This document shows, in pieces, positions 25,963-35,284 of a stretch of DNA of 64,000 bases. The stretch is from Sulfurovum sp. (lineage in GTDB: Bacteria; Campylobacterota; Campylobacteria; Campylobacterales; Sulfurovaceae): assembly GCA_027081115.1 (NCBI GenBank), contig JALWLD010000057.1:298497-362496 (forward strand), in the 5' to 3' direction. Position 1 is the first letter of the stretch, and each line of letters begins with the position of its first letter. The notes under the pieces were generated by a model. It saw nothing but the letters and a program-made list of their open reading frames with translations. It had not been told where the DNA came from and made no database searches. The translations under genes and the position numbers were made by a program.

Positions 25963-28659
25963 TTGAAAACTATAACAGTCATAGATACATTCGGTTTTTT
26001 CTTTCGCTCTTACTTTGCTTTGCCTCCTTTACGGAATTCTGAGGGCTTTCCTACGGGATTACTTACGGGGTTTATTAACCTTGTCGACTCTTTGCACCGT
26101 GACCATGCTACAGATTATCTGGTCTTTGCGCTAGATAGTAAGGGAAAAACATTTCGTAACGATCTCTACCCGGAATACAAAGCAAACAGGGATGCACCCC
26201 CTGAAGACTTGACAAAACAGTTGCCTATTGCCATAGAATGGGTAGAGAAGATGGGTTTTGCCAATCTTGCCAAAGATGGATTTGAAGCAGATGATATTAT
26301 TACTACCGTAACTAGGATCGCTAAGAATCAGGGGATGAAAGTCAAGATCATTTCTCATGACAAAGATCTCTATCAGCTTATTGATAATGGTACAGTAGTA
26401 ATGTATGACTCTGTAAAACGAAAAGAGATCGATGAGGAAGCATGTATTGAAAAATTTGGTGTGAATCCTAAAGATTTCATTGATTTCCAGGCGATAGTGG
26501 GTGACAGTTCCGACAATGTGCCAGGCGTTAAAGGTATAGGTGTCAAAGGAGCAGCCAAGCTTATTAATGTCTATCATACACTTGAAGCAATTTATGATGA
26601 TATTGAAAATTGCGGTACACCTCGCATTCAAAAACTCCTTTTGGAAAGTAAAGAACTGGCATTCCTCTCTAGAGAACTGGTAACTATGCGGACAGACGTG
26701 TATGAAACACTGGATCTGGAAAGTTTTGTATTTGAAAATAAGAACTATCTCTCCTGTTTGTTAGATGAGTTTGAAAAATATGAAATGAAACGTGCAGTAG
26801 CAAAAGCAAAAGTATTTAAAGGTGAAGCAGGATGTGATGAGATCGCCCCTCCTGAGCCTAAAAAACCAACACTTGAATTTGATGCGATTGTGTTAGACAG
26901 CAAAGAGAAACTCGATGCCGTCATCGCTTCTATAGAAAAAGATACTATTGTCGCACTTGACACTGAAACCACAGGATTAGACACCAAAACAGATAAAATG
27001 GTTGGTTTCTCTTTTTGTACCTCAAGTGACAAAGCCTATTATGTGCCAATTGGACATAGTTATCTGGGAGTAGAAGATCAAGTAGGTATGGAAGATGCGA
27101 TAGAGGCGTTAAAAAGACTTTTAAAACAGCCGATCGTGGGACAGAATCTAAAATTTGATCTCTCTTTACTTTACAGTCAGTATGGTTTTAACGAAGTAGA
27201 TGTTTTTGCCGATACTATGATCATGGCATGGCTCTCAGACCCGGGTTCCAAAGTGGGCCTGGATGCTTTGGCAAAGAAGTTTTTCAAATATGATATGAAA
27301 CCTTTTAAAGAGATGGTCAAAAAAGGAGAGAACTTTTCTAATGTGGCGATCTCAGATGCTACTTTTTATGCTGCCGAAGATGCATGGATGACTTTTATGC
27401 TTTATGGTGCGATCAAGAAAAAAATGGAACTCTCTTCTTTGACACATTTGTTGAAAGAAGCAAAAAATGTCGAGTATCCATTTATCAATGTACTTATTCG
27501 TATGGAACGTCTGGGTATTAAGATAGATCAGGACAAACTGCTTATGCTACAAAAAACACTCAGTAGAGATTTGAAAGCATTAACAGAAGATATTTATGAA
27601 CTGACAGGTTCAGAGTTCAACATTAAATCTACCCAACAGCTCGGAGTGGTACTGTTCCAACAGTTAGGGCTTAAAGGTGGTAAAAAAACCAAAACAGGGT
27701 ATAGTACCAATGAAGCCGTACTTCAGTCTCTCAAAGGAGAACATCCTGTCATAAAGAAGATTCTCTCGTACCGTGAATATCAAAAGATTCTCTCTACGTA
27801 TGTAGATCCTTTATTGAAACTGGCAAAAAAAGATGAAAACAGCCGTATCTATACCTCATTTGTACAGACAGGTACAGCTACAGGTCGTTTAAGTTCCCGT
27901 GATCCAAACTTGCAAAATATCCCAGTACGCTCTGCTTTAGGCCGTTCGGTAAGAGAAGCGTTTATAGCCAAAGAAGGATATAAACTGGTAAGTATTGACT
28001 ACTCACAAATAGAACTCCGCCTCTTGGCACACTTCTCAAAAGATACAGCACTTTTAAAAGCATTTAATGAGGGGGTTGATATTCACTTGGCAACATCAAC
28101 CATACTTTTTGGAGAAGAAGAGGCAAAAGAGAAGCGAAACTTTGCAAAGTCTGTAAACTTTGGTCTGCTTTACGGTATGGGACCAAAAAAGCTTTCTGAT
28201 GAATTGGGTATTACATCTGCTGAAGCCAAAGAAATTATCACGAACTACTTTGCTTCCTTCCCGACAGTAAAATCTTTTCTTGAAGGTATACAGGAGAGAG
28301 TGAAGATCGATGGTTATGTAGAGACTATACTGAAAAGAAGACGTATCTTTGACTATGAAGCCGCCAATGGTATGCAAAAAGCCGCTTATATGCGTGAGTC
28401 GGTCAATACAGTCTTTCAAGGCTCAGCAGCTGACCTTATAAAGCTCTCTATGAACCAAATAGACTCTATGATACGAGAAGAAGAGTTAGATGCTTTTATG
28501 CTTCTGCAGATCCACGATGAACTCATCTTTGAAGTAAAAGAGGAGAAAGTAGAAGAAACAGCAAAACGTTTTGTACATATCATGGAGAATGTTCTTAAGC
28601 TTGAAGTACCGTTGGAGTGTTCTGTCTCTGTGGGGGATAGCTGGGGAGAATTGAAGTAA
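25963..28659 (+). CDS. polA: DNA polymerase I, with intact proofreading exonuclease
   Basis: An 898-residue enzyme for gap filling and Okazaki-fragment maturation. Residues 1-290 are the 5'-3' flap nuclease (TFGFFFRSYFA, FALDSKGKTFRN, ADDIITT, GDSSDNVPGVKGIG). Residues 300-480 hold a 3'-5' exonuclease with all three motifs: ALDTETTGLD (DxE), GQNLKFDLSLL and YAAEDAWMTF. The polymerase part shows TGTATGRLSSRDPNLQNIP, SIDYSQIELRLLAHF and QIHDELIFEV. Proofreading motifs are lost in some bacterial PolA proteins, so their retention is notable. Start TTG at 25963 with a weak ribosome site. Confidence 0.96.
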   Translation: MKTITVIDTFGFFFRSYFALPPLRNSEGFPTGLLTGFINLVDSLHRDHATDYLVFALDSKGKTFRNDLYPEYKANRDAPPEDLTKQLPIAIEWVEKMGFANLAKDGFEADDIITTVTRIAKNQGMKVKIISHDKDLYQLIDNGTVVMYDSVKRKEIDEEACIEKFGVNPKDFIDFQAIVGDSSDNVPGVKGIGVKGAAKLINVYHTLEAIYDDIENCGTPRIQKLLLESKELAFLSRELVTMRTDVYETLDLESFVFENKNYLSCLLDEFEKYEMKRAVAKAKVFKGEAGCDEIAPPEPKKPTLEFDAIVLDSKEKLDAVIASIEKDTIVALDTETTGLDTKTDKMVGFSFCTSSDKAYYVPIGHSYLGVEDQVGMEDAIEALKRLLKQPIVGQNLKFDLSLLYSQYGFNEVDVFADTMIMAWLSDPGSKVGLDALAKKFFKYDMKPFKEMVKKGENFSNVAISDATFYAAEDAWMTFMLYGAIKKKMELSSLTHLLKEAKNVEYPFINVLIRMERLGIKIDQDKLLMLQKTLSRDLKALTEDIYELTGSEFNIKSTQQLGVVLFQQLGLKGGKKTKTGYSTNEAVLQSLKGEHPVIKKILSYREYQKILSTYVDPLLKLAKKDENSRIYTSFVQTGTATGRLSSRDPNLQNIPVRSALGRSVREAFIAKEGYKLVSIDYSQIELRLLAHFSKDTALLKAFNEGVDIHLATSTILFGEEEAKEKRNFAKSVNFGLLYGMGPKKLSDELGITSAEAKEIITNYFASFPTVKSFLEGIQERVKIDGYVETILKRRRIFDYEAANGMQKAAYMRESVNTVFQGSAADLIKLSMNQIDSMIREEELDAFMLLQIHDELIFEVKEEKVEETAKRFVHIMENVLKLEVPLECSVSVGDSWGELK

Positions 28660-28709
28660 TATTTAGAGCTAAAAAAGTAAAATTAACAGTACGTTAACAA
28701 ATCATCCGA

Positions 28710-28715
28710 TATAAT
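28710..28715 (+). promoter_or_regulatory. TATAAT -10 upstream of ccsBA
   Basis: TATAAT lies 33 bases before the ATG at 28748, giving a plausible short leader with AAGGGG at 28734-28739 as ribosome site. Confidence 0.5.
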
Positions 28716-28747
28716 CATTTTTTATTAGAAAATAAGGGGTTTTGACG

Positions 28748-31700
28748 ATGTTAAAACGAATTTTATCCATGAAAATGGCTGTACTTATGCTGTTTCTTTT
28801 TGGTGTACTTGTAGGCGCTGCAACATTCATAGAGAATGATTATGGTACACAAACAGCACGTGCGCTGATATATAAAGCAAAGTGGTTTGAAGTCTTTCTT
28901 GCCTATTTTGTAGCGATATTGGTCTACCAGATTATGAAATATAAAAGTTATAAAAACAAACTTCCTGTTTTTCTTTTTCACTTTTCCTTTCTCATTATTG
29001 CAATCGGTGCGCTTGTAACACGTTATATCGGTTATGAGGGGATCATGCATATTCGTGAAGGTCAAGAGACCAATAAAATGGTCTCTGATGTAAAGACCTT
29101 ACAGATTATTGCCATCAATGAAGACAAAAATGCTTCTTTAGAGCGTCCACTCTATTTCTCTACAATGACAAAAAATAGCCTCTCTGAAAGCTTAAGTGTA
29201 GGCGATAAAACGGTCAATGTTGAATTGGTCAAATATCTCCCTACCTTTTCACAGGAAGTAGTAGCTGATCCTAACGGTTCAAAAATACTTGAAATGAAGA
29301 TATCAGCTAACGGTAAAGGTGAAATTCATTACTTTAAACAGGGTAAGATTAAGGATTTCGGTACTTTCTATGTGGCATACAATGCCAAGAAAACATTGGC
29401 AGACAAACCTACTTTTGGTATTACGGATAATAATGGAGAACTACGTGTGAAGTTCCCTTATATTCTTAAGACACTTGATATGGGGACAAAAGAGTCAGGA
29501 GAGTTGAAATCTGGGGATAATATTTTCCATAGAAGAATGCTCTATCGTTTTGGACCTAATGCAATTGTTTTAAAGAGTATCCATGAAAAGGGTATTTTAA
29601 AAACAGTTTCCCATGATATTAAAACCAAGTCTGGTAAACCAGAACTTGTAAAACTAAAAGTCAGTGTAGGTGACAAGAATAAGATAGAGACTTTTAAAGT
29701 CTTTAAAGGACAAACCGGTGAGCTAAAAACATTTACTTTGGATGGTGTACAGATACAAATGCGTATTGGTGCCAAGATCATAGAATTACCATTTGCCATC
29801 AAGCTGGAAAAATTCAAACTTGAACGATACCCAGGTTCTATGACACCTTCTTCGTATGCTTCAGATGTTGTACTTATAGATAAAGAGCAAAATATTACCA
29901 TGCCGTATGAAATTTATATGAATCATATTTTAGACCATAGAAATTACCGTTTCTTTCAGTCTTCATATGATCAGGATGAAAAAGGAACAATATTGTCAGT
30001 TAATCACGATCCTGGAACCTGGCCAACATATATTGGGTATATACTTTTAACACTGGGTATGATTTGGAGTCTTTTCATCCCAAATGGTAGATTCCAAAAA
30101 CTACTTAAAGGTGCTAGAAAATTGCAAGGCAGTGCAGCAGCAGCTCTTATAGCACTCTTCTTGGCTTTTTCGCCTCAACAGGCAGACGCGGCTACTCCAA
30201 CACTTGATGCTTCCATACAAAAGCAGATACAGGCCTACGAGAAAGAGCATACCAAAAAGTTTGGTATGCTTGCTGTGCAAGACCATATGGGGCGTATGAA
30301 ACCTATGGATACCATTGCGCATGATGTCATCTCTAAAATCACAGGAAAATCTTCTATATTTGGTCTTGAACCAAATCAAATGCTCTTGGGTATGATCATG
30401 CAGCCGGAGATCTATCAAGATATTCCTATGATCAAAATAGGGCATAAGAAGATCGCGCTTGATCTAGGGCTTCCTGAAGATACAAAATATGCAAAATTCT
30501 CAGACTTTTTTAATAAAAAAGACAGTGGATATAAACTTTTTAACCAAGTCACTGCATCAAGTAGAAAGAAACCTCTAGAGAAGTCTCAATATGACAAAGA
30601 ACTGATCAAGATCGATGAACGTGTCAATGTATCCTACATGGCATATCAGGGTACTTTGATGCGTATATTTCCTAAACCAAATGACCCAAATAACAAGTGG
30701 TATGCACCTATGGAGGCTCTCAAGACTTTTGATAAAGAAAATGCAGAAAAAGTGAAGATGAGTATCTCGGCTTACTTTATGATGGTGGGACAGGCACTTA
30801 AAGATGGTAAGTGGGAGAATGCAGATTTGGCTCTGCGTGGTATCCAAAAGTTTCAAAAGACTTATGGTGCTGCCGTACTGCCTTCGGCAAAACATATAGA
30901 AATGGAGATATGGTACAACAAACTGGGTCTTTTTGGAAAACTGGTACCCCTATACCTGTTACTGGGACTTGTCTTGTTGGTGTTGGCATTTATTAATGTT
31001 GTTAAACCTAGTTTCTCTATGAAGTGGATCATGCGTGTTTCATGGGGTATTCTCTTATTTGGATTTACCTTACATGTTATTGGTATGGGGATCCGCTGGT
31101 ATATTGCCGGGCATGCTCCTTGGTCCAATGCTTATGAATCTATTGTATTCATTGCCGGCTCTACAGTATTAGCCGGGATTATTTTGGCAAGACAGTCACC
31201 ATTTGCTTTGGCGGGAACAGCCATCCTTGCAGGGGTTACCATGGGTGTCGCACATATGAACTTCATTAACCCGGAGATTACCAATTTGGTTCCGGTACTA
31301 AAGTCTTACTGGTTGATGATACATGTGGCAACGATCATCTCTGGAGATGGTTTCCTTGGTTTGGGTTCCATTCTTTCATTGATGGTACTTATCTTGTTTA
31401 TTATCAGAGGTAAAAATGGCAATGAAAATATTGACAGATCTATTAAAGAACTGACAAATCTCTCTGAAATGGGATTGATTATTGGTCTTATGCTCTTGAC
31501 AGTAGGTAACTTTCTTGGAGGTGTCTGGGCGAATGAATCTTGGGGACGTTATTGGGGTTGGGATTCAAAAGAGACTTGGGCAGCGGTAACTATTCTTATC
31601 TATGCTTCTGTATTGCATATGAGATTTATCCCATCACTCAAGTCTACGTTTACTTATAACGTAGCAGCAGCATGGTCATATTCAACAGTACTTATGACAT

Positions 31701-31843
31701 ATTTTGGAGTGAACTATTACCTTTCGGGTCTTCACTCGTATGCCGCAGGAGATCCTGTACCGATTCCTATGTGGGTTTATTATGGTATTGCAGGATTGTT
31801 TATATTGACTGTGGCTGCAGCAAGAAACCGGCATTTAAAATAA
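28748..31843 (+). CDS. ccsBA: Fused cytochrome c synthase CcsBA (system II)
   Basis: A 1031-residue integral membrane protein that carries heme across the inner membrane and attaches it to apocytochromes. The ATG at 28748 follows AAGGGG by 8 bases; a TTG at 28742 is a poorer start. The N-terminal ResB/CcsB part has membrane helices at about 1-25, 40-58 and 75-97 and a large periplasmic domain; the C-terminal CcsA part has the tryptophan-rich heme-handling motif WGRYWGWDSKETWAAV near residue 935 and conserved His (HVIGMGIRW, HMRF). Single-chain CcsBA is characteristic of Helicobacter/Campylobacter-type bacteria. It would serve the several c-type cytochromes encoded near 60 kb. Confidence 0.93.
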   Translation: MLKRILSMKMAVLMLFLFGVLVGAATFIENDYGTQTARALIYKAKWFEVFLAYFVAILVYQIMKYKSYKNKLPVFLFHFSFLIIAIGALVTRYIGYEGIMHIREGQETNKMVSDVKTLQIIAINEDKNASLERPLYFSTMTKNSLSESLSVGDKTVNVELVKYLPTFSQEVVADPNGSKILEMKISANGKGEIHYFKQGKIKDFGTFYVAYNAKKTLADKPTFGITDNNGELRVKFPYILKTLDMGTKESGELKSGDNIFHRRMLYRFGPNAIVLKSIHEKGILKTVSHDIKTKSGKPELVKLKVSVGDKNKIETFKVFKGQTGELKTFTLDGVQIQMRIGAKIIELPFAIKLEKFKLERYPGSMTPSSYASDVVLIDKEQNITMPYEIYMNHILDHRNYRFFQSSYDQDEKGTILSVNHDPGTWPTYIGYILLTLGMIWSLFIPNGRFQKLLKGARKLQGSAAAALIALFLAFSPQQADAATPTLDASIQKQIQAYEKEHTKKFGMLAVQDHMGRMKPMDTIAHDVISKITGKSSIFGLEPNQMLLGMIMQPEIYQDIPMIKIGHKKIALDLGLPEDTKYAKFSDFFNKKDSGYKLFNQVTASSRKKPLEKSQYDKELIKIDERVNVSYMAYQGTLMRIFPKPNDPNNKWYAPMEALKTFDKENAEKVKMSISAYFMMVGQALKDGKWENADLALRGIQKFQKTYGAAVLPSAKHIEMEIWYNKLGLFGKLVPLYLLLGLVLLVLAFINVVKPSFSMKWIMRVSWGILLFGFTLHVIGMGIRWYIAGHAPWSNAYESIVFIAGSTVLAGIILARQSPFALAGTAILAGVTMGVAHMNFINPEITNLVPVLKSYWLMIHVATIISGDGFLGLGSILSLMVLILFIIRGKNGNENIDRSIKELTNLSEMGLIIGLMLLTVGNFLGGVWANESWGRYWGWDSKETWAAVTILIYASVLHMRFIPSLKSTFTYNVAAAWSYSTVLMTYFGVNYYLSGLHSYAAGDPVPIPMWVYYGIAGLFILTVAAARNRHLK

Positions 31844-31859
31844 TTTTATTTTAAATGCC
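31830..31859. terminator. Perfect 14-bp hairpin overlapping the ccsBA stop
   Basis: Perfect inverted repeat with a 2-base centre (GGCATTTAAAATAA / TTATTTTAAATGCC) that includes the TAA at 31841-31843. The stem's AT-rich centre and flank resemble an intrinsic terminator, although no long T-run follows. Confidence 0.55.
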
Positions 31860-31968
31860 TCTTTAGAGACTTTATTAAAAAGAACTATTTTTCTAAGCTT
31901 TATTATATTCTATTTTATTATAATTTATTATCTTAGGTTTATACACAAAATGATTAAAAGGAAAAAAG

Positions 31969-32400
31969 ATGTTAGAAGAATTTAAAAAGTTTCTTATTGC
32001 CGGTAATATGGTAGATATGGCAGTAGGTTTTATTTTTGGTGGTGCTTTTGCTACCGTCATTAAGTCAATGGTTGCCAATGTGATTATGCCTCCTGTTGGT
32101 ATGCTTATGGGGAAAGTTGATTTTTCTCAACTTTTTATTGCTTTAGATGGTAAAGAATATGCATCAATGGAAGCACTTGACAAAGCAGCTGCACCGGCTA
32201 TAAAATATGGAATATTCATTAATGATATTATTTCATTTGTGATTTTAGGGTTTGTTGTGTTTATGTTTATTAAGGGATATAATAAATTAAAAGAGCCCGA
32301 AGCAGAAGCGGAACCTACGACAAAAGTATGTTCAGAATGTGCAATGGAGATTCCAATAGAAGCAAAAAAATGTGGGCATTGTGGGAATACAAACGTATAA
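31969..32400 (+). CDS. mscL: Large-conductance mechanosensitive channel with C-terminal zinc ribbon
   Basis: A 143-residue MscL, the emergency valve opened by membrane tension under hypo-osmotic shock. N-terminal helix and TM1 are canonical (EFKKFLIAGNMVDMAVGFIFGGAF), followed by the periplasmic loop and TM2 (INDIISFVILGFVVFMFIKGYN). Where E. coli MscL ends in a charged helix, this protein continues with a zinc-ribbon-like tail: CSECAMEIPIEAKKCGHCG, with two CxxC pairs. This tail is additional to the usual channel and may bind metal or another protein. RBS AAAAGGAAAA precedes the ATG. Confidence 0.92.
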   Translation: MLEEFKKFLIAGNMVDMAVGFIFGGAFATVIKSMVANVIMPPVGMLMGKVDFSQLFIALDGKEYASMEALDKAAAPAIKYGIFINDIISFVILGFVVFMFIKGYNKLKEPEAEAEPTTKVCSECAMEIPIEAKKCGHCGNTNV

Positions 32401-32408
32401 AAACAGTA

Positions 32409-32432
32409 TATGGTATGCGATTGCATGCCATA
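32409..32432. terminator. Hairpin after mscL
   Basis: TATGGTATGC / GCATGCCATA with one G-T wobble and a 4-base loop, eight bases after the mscL stop. No long T-run follows, so terminator strength is uncertain. Confidence 0.5.
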
Positions 32433-32548
32433 CTATGATCAAATAATCTTCTCTACTATATCTTCAAGAACAAATGGCTGACCCCAAAGCGCCTATGATA
32501 TTCATAAAAGACCCTTTATTATTGTAAGTAAAACAGGAGAGTGAAAAA

Positions 32549-33160
32549 CTATCGTATTCTCTCTTCTTCTGGAGCATTCTTGGGAACCAGCCCATATTGT
32601 GAAAGGTCAATGAGAATCTCTTTACGTTTATCTTTGAGCATCTTTTGTACGACAGGGTTTCTATCCATTTTATACTCTTCAGTTCGAATGACTTTTCCTT
32701 CTTTGTTGAAGTATTTCTTCATCCCAACCTTGTAGTTGTTCTTGTAATAGACCTCTGAGGTTTTATAACCTTCCTTATCCCACTCTGTCATGACACCTTC
32801 TCGTCTTCCATTGATATATTTAACTTCAGATCCTACCGCACCATTGTCATAAAAGATCTTTTGTAATCCATCTTTTTGTCCATACTTATAATTGACCATC
32901 AGACGTTTTTCTCCATTGTCATAGTAGGAGATATAGGGACCTTCTTCTTTACCCTGAACATAGTTGACTTCAGATTTTATTTTGCCATCATCTCTATACC
33001 ACCAGGTTATGCCATGTCGTTGACAATTCTCATAACTTGCTTTTTGTGTTTTGTCTTCTTCTATATGTTTAGAAGGATTGCTGCAAAGAGGTTTCTCTTG
33101 CTTTGCTGTAAGTATAAGTGGTAGAGAAAATATCAGGGTTGAAATAAGTATATGTTTCAT
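32549..33160 (-). CDS. Secreted MORN-repeat protein (YwqK-like)
   Basis: A 203-residue protein with a signal peptide (MKHILISTLIFSLPLILTA). The mature part carries a series of MORN-like units of about 23 residues with the core 'YY.nGe....v.y..G...G': GPYISYYDNGEKRLMVNY, GLQKIFYDNGAVGSEVKY, GVMTEWDKEGYKTSEVYY, preceded by a cysteine segment (LCSNPSKHIEEDKTQKASYENC). Annotation pipelines call this arrangement the YwqK antitoxin family, but no toxin is adjacent; a cell-surface role is equally possible. It starts 9 bases downstream of tcdA on the same strand and is likely co-transcribed. Confidence 0.75.
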   Translation of the reverse strand: MKHILISTLIFSLPLILTAKQEKPLCSNPSKHIEEDKTQKASYENCQRHGITWWYRDDGKIKSEVNYVQGKEEGPYISYYDNGEKRLMVNYKYGQKDGLQKIFYDNGAVGSEVKYINGRREGVMTEWDKEGYKTSEVYYKNNYKVGMKKYFNKEGKVIRTEEYKMDRNPVVQKMLKDKRKEILIDLSQYGLVPKNAPEEERIR

Positions 33161-33169
33161 AGTCTATTC

Positions 33170-33811
33170 CTAGTTATTTTTAATGATTCTTTTAATGGCT
33201 TCAGAGCAAACAGTCAGACCTACTGCACCTGTTACTGCAACACAGGAACCTTTCTCTTTACACTTGTCTTCTTCCGGGGAGAAGACAACGGTAAAGTTTC
33301 TGTCAAACTTTGCTTTTTTAAGTTCATTACGGATCTTACGTGCCAAAGCATCTCCATGGGTTTTCCAAATGGAAGCTACTTCAATTTTGTTGGCATCAAA
33401 GCGCTTGGCAGAACCCAGAGCCATAATGAGCTTTTTAAAACATTTTTTTGCCACCGCAATTTTAACTTTGGTTGTGTCTGCTGCATCAATGACAATGTCA
33501 TAAGGTTCAAAATCAAAGGCTGCTACCCATGCCATATCCATTTGCTGGTTAATAGTTGTAACACCGGGATAGAGTTTTTCTAAAGCATCCACTTTAACTT
33601 CACCCACAGCATCTGAGCCTATCTGTCTGTTTTGGTTACTCTCATCAAAGACATCATAGTCTAAGATCGTAATGTCACTTACACCTGAACGGTAGAGGCA
33701 GTCTAAGGCATACGAACCTACACCACCTACACCCAGTATGAGTATTTTAGTATTTTGGATCTTTAAAAAATCTACTTCACCAAATAGCATACGACATCGT
33801 TCAAAACGCAT
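33170..33811 (-). CDS. tcdA: tRNA threonylcarbamoyladenosine dehydratase (ThiF/E1-like)
   Basis: A 213-residue ThiF/HesA-superfamily enzyme starting at MRFERCRMLFG; the TcdA branch cyclises ct6A in tRNA using ATP. Visible motifs: the nucleotide-binding GVGGVGSYALDCLYRSGV, acidic residue in TILDYDVFDESNQNRQ (the R finger/Asp region), YDIVIDAADTTKVK and the Cys-containing CVAVTGAVG near 195-210. No CxxC zinc pairs of ThiF/MoeB are seen, which fits TcdA better than an adenylyltransferase. Gene order surE-tcdA-ywqK with only 1-10 base gaps suggests one transcript. Confidence 0.82.
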   Translation of the reverse strand: MRFERCRMLFGEVDFLKIQNTKILILGVGGVGSYALDCLYRSGVSDITILDYDVFDESNQNRQIGSDAVGEVKVDALEKLYPGVTTINQQMDMAWVAAFDFEPYDIVIDAADTTKVKIAVAKKCFKKLIMALGSAKRFDANKIEVASIWKTHGDALARKIRNELKKAKFDRNFTVVFSPEEDKCKEKGSCVAVTGAVGLTVCSEAIKRIIKNN

Positions 33812-33812
33812 C

Positions 33813-34592
33813 TTAGATCCAACCTTCCAATGTGTTGATGTCATCATACGAAGTCATATCGAGATGTATAGGTGTAATAGAGATATAGCCTTCACTTACG
33901 GCTTCAAAATCAGTGATGTGACCTTTGGTATTGAGCCACTCTAGTTTAGGCAGGCCTATCCAGTAGTATTCTAAACCTCTGGGATTATAGTGTATTTCTG
34001 CATGAAAACCATACTGTTTGTTTCCTGCACGTGTGATCTTAAATCCTTTACACGCTTCTGGAGCAATGGGAGGGATATTTACATTTAAGAATTTACGTTC
34101 AGGAAGTGGAAAATCCTCTTCGAAGATCTTTTTGACCAAATCTACAATACTTTGTTGTGCCAGTTTGTATCCATGAGCTTCGATACTTGCTTTGTTATTG
34201 CTGTAGACTTGTGAGATAGCAATAGCAGGGATACCCTGTAGTACAGCTTCCATTGCACCTGCTGCTGTACCAGAATAGGTAATATCTTCTCCCATATTTG
34301 CACCAATATTAATACCTGAGATGACAATATCCGGTTTATTCTTTTCATCAAAGAGCTTATTGAGAGCCAAGAATACACAGTCTGTTGGTGTACCGTCATC
34401 AAGTTTATAAAAATCTTCTGTAAGTTCAACAAAGTGTAAAGGTCTTGTCAGTGTCAGAGAGTGGCTGCAGGCGGATTTTTCTGTAGTAGGTGCAACAATG
34501 GTTACATGTCCAAGTGTTCGAAGTGCTTCGGCAAGTGCATGGAGTGCTTTTGACTCGAAGCCATCGTCATTAGTGATGAGTATCTGTTTCAT
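33813..34592 (-). CDS. surE: 5'/3'-nucleotidase SurE
   Basis: A 259-residue metal-dependent phosphatase that removes phosphate from nucleoside 5'/3'-monophosphates under stationary or stress conditions. Family motifs are at the N-terminus: MKQILITNDDGFESKALHAL (with the metal-binding DD), GTPTDCVFLALN, VISGINIGANMG and YSGTAAGAMEAVLQG. Length is normal. It is the first gene of the minus-strand group with tcdA (1-base gap) and ywqK. Confidence 0.95.
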   Translation of the reverse strand: MKQILITNDDGFESKALHALAEALRTLGHVTIVAPTTEKSACSHSLTLTRPLHFVELTEDFYKLDDGTPTDCVFLALNKLFDEKNKPDIVISGINIGANMGEDITYSGTAAGAMEAVLQGIPAIAISQVYSNNKASIEAHGYKLAQQSIVDLVKKIFEEDFPLPERKFLNVNIPPIAPEACKGFKITRAGNKQYGFHAEIHYNPRGLEYYWIGLPKLEWLNTKGHITDFEAVSEGYISITPIHLDMTSYDDINTLEGWI

Positions 34593-34637
34593 AGAATGTA
34601 TACTTTATAAATTATTTTAATGCTATTATAACCTTTT

Positions 34638-34646
34638 TGGTATAAT
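34638..34646 (+). promoter_or_regulatory. Extended -10 (TGGTATAAT) upstream of greA
   Basis: TGGTATAAT ends 42 bases before the greA GTG. It fits the extended -10 pattern and lies in the divergent gap between surE and greA. Confidence 0.55.
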
Positions 34647-34687
34647 ACTTGAAATTAAAACAGAATATATTATTTTAAAGGATAATC

Positions 34688-35185
34688 GTGCAAAAAGAGC
34701 CGATGTTGAGAATCACATATACAAAACTTTCAGAAGAGTTAGAACAGTTAAAAACCCATGAGCGTGGAATTATTGCAAAGGTTATTGATGAGGCAAGAGA
34801 GTTGGGTGACTTAAAAGAAAATGCAGAGTACCATGCAGCAAAAGACAAGCAGGGACTTATGGAAGCACGTATTGCTGAATTGACAGATGTAGTGGGAAGA
34901 GCACAGGTGGTTGACCCTTCTACTTTGGCACATGAGCGTATCTCTTTTGGTTCCACAGTTGTTTTAATAGACCAGGAGTCAGATGAAGAGATAAAATATA
35001 CTATTGTAGGAGGAAAAGAGTCCAACCCTCACAAAGGACTTATCTCCATGCAGTCGCCTATGGCAAGAGCACTGTTGGGAAAAGAAGAGGGGGATGAAGT
35101 AGAACTTGTCCTTCCTACGGGTAAAAAGATATATGATATAGAAGAAGTACTTTACGAAGAGATCAATGTAGATCATCTCATGTAG
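34688..35185 (+). CDS. greA: Transcription elongation factor GreA
   Basis: A 165-residue factor that rescues backtracked RNA polymerase by stimulating transcript cleavage. The GTG start gives MQKEPM, the N-terminus commonly seen in Campylobacterota GreA. An N-terminal antiparallel coiled coil (to about 75) holds the acidic tip ELGDLKENAEYHAAKDKQ, with the Asp/Glu pair needed for cleavage. The C-terminal FKBP-like domain shows ISFGSTVVL, KYTIVGGKES and ALLGKEEGDEVEL. The downstream neighbour argC begins about 100 bases later. Confidence 0.95.
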   Translation: MQKEPMLRITYTKLSEELEQLKTHERGIIAKVIDEARELGDLKENAEYHAAKDKQGLMEARIAELTDVVGRAQVVDPSTLAHERISFGSTVVLIDQESDEEIKYTIVGGKESNPHKGLISMQSPMARALLGKEEGDEVELVLPTGKKIYDIEEVLYEEINVDHLM

Positions 35186-35284
35186 AGTTTTGCAGGCTCA
35201 CTAAACAGTGTAGTCAGTTTGAATAGATAGAAATCTGTTCCCTGAGTTTATAAAAGGGGAAGAGGGTAAAAAAAAGGAAAAATT

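Noticed and set aside
30811-31128. Sizeable antisense frames within ccsBA
   Set aside because: They have no ribosome sites or recognisable domains and lie opposite strongly conserved coding sequence; other-frame shadows.
32549-33160. YwqK as an antitoxin of a toxin-antitoxin pair
   Set aside because: The protein has a signal peptide and MORN-like units, and neither neighbour (tcdA, or the gap after mscL) looks like a toxin.
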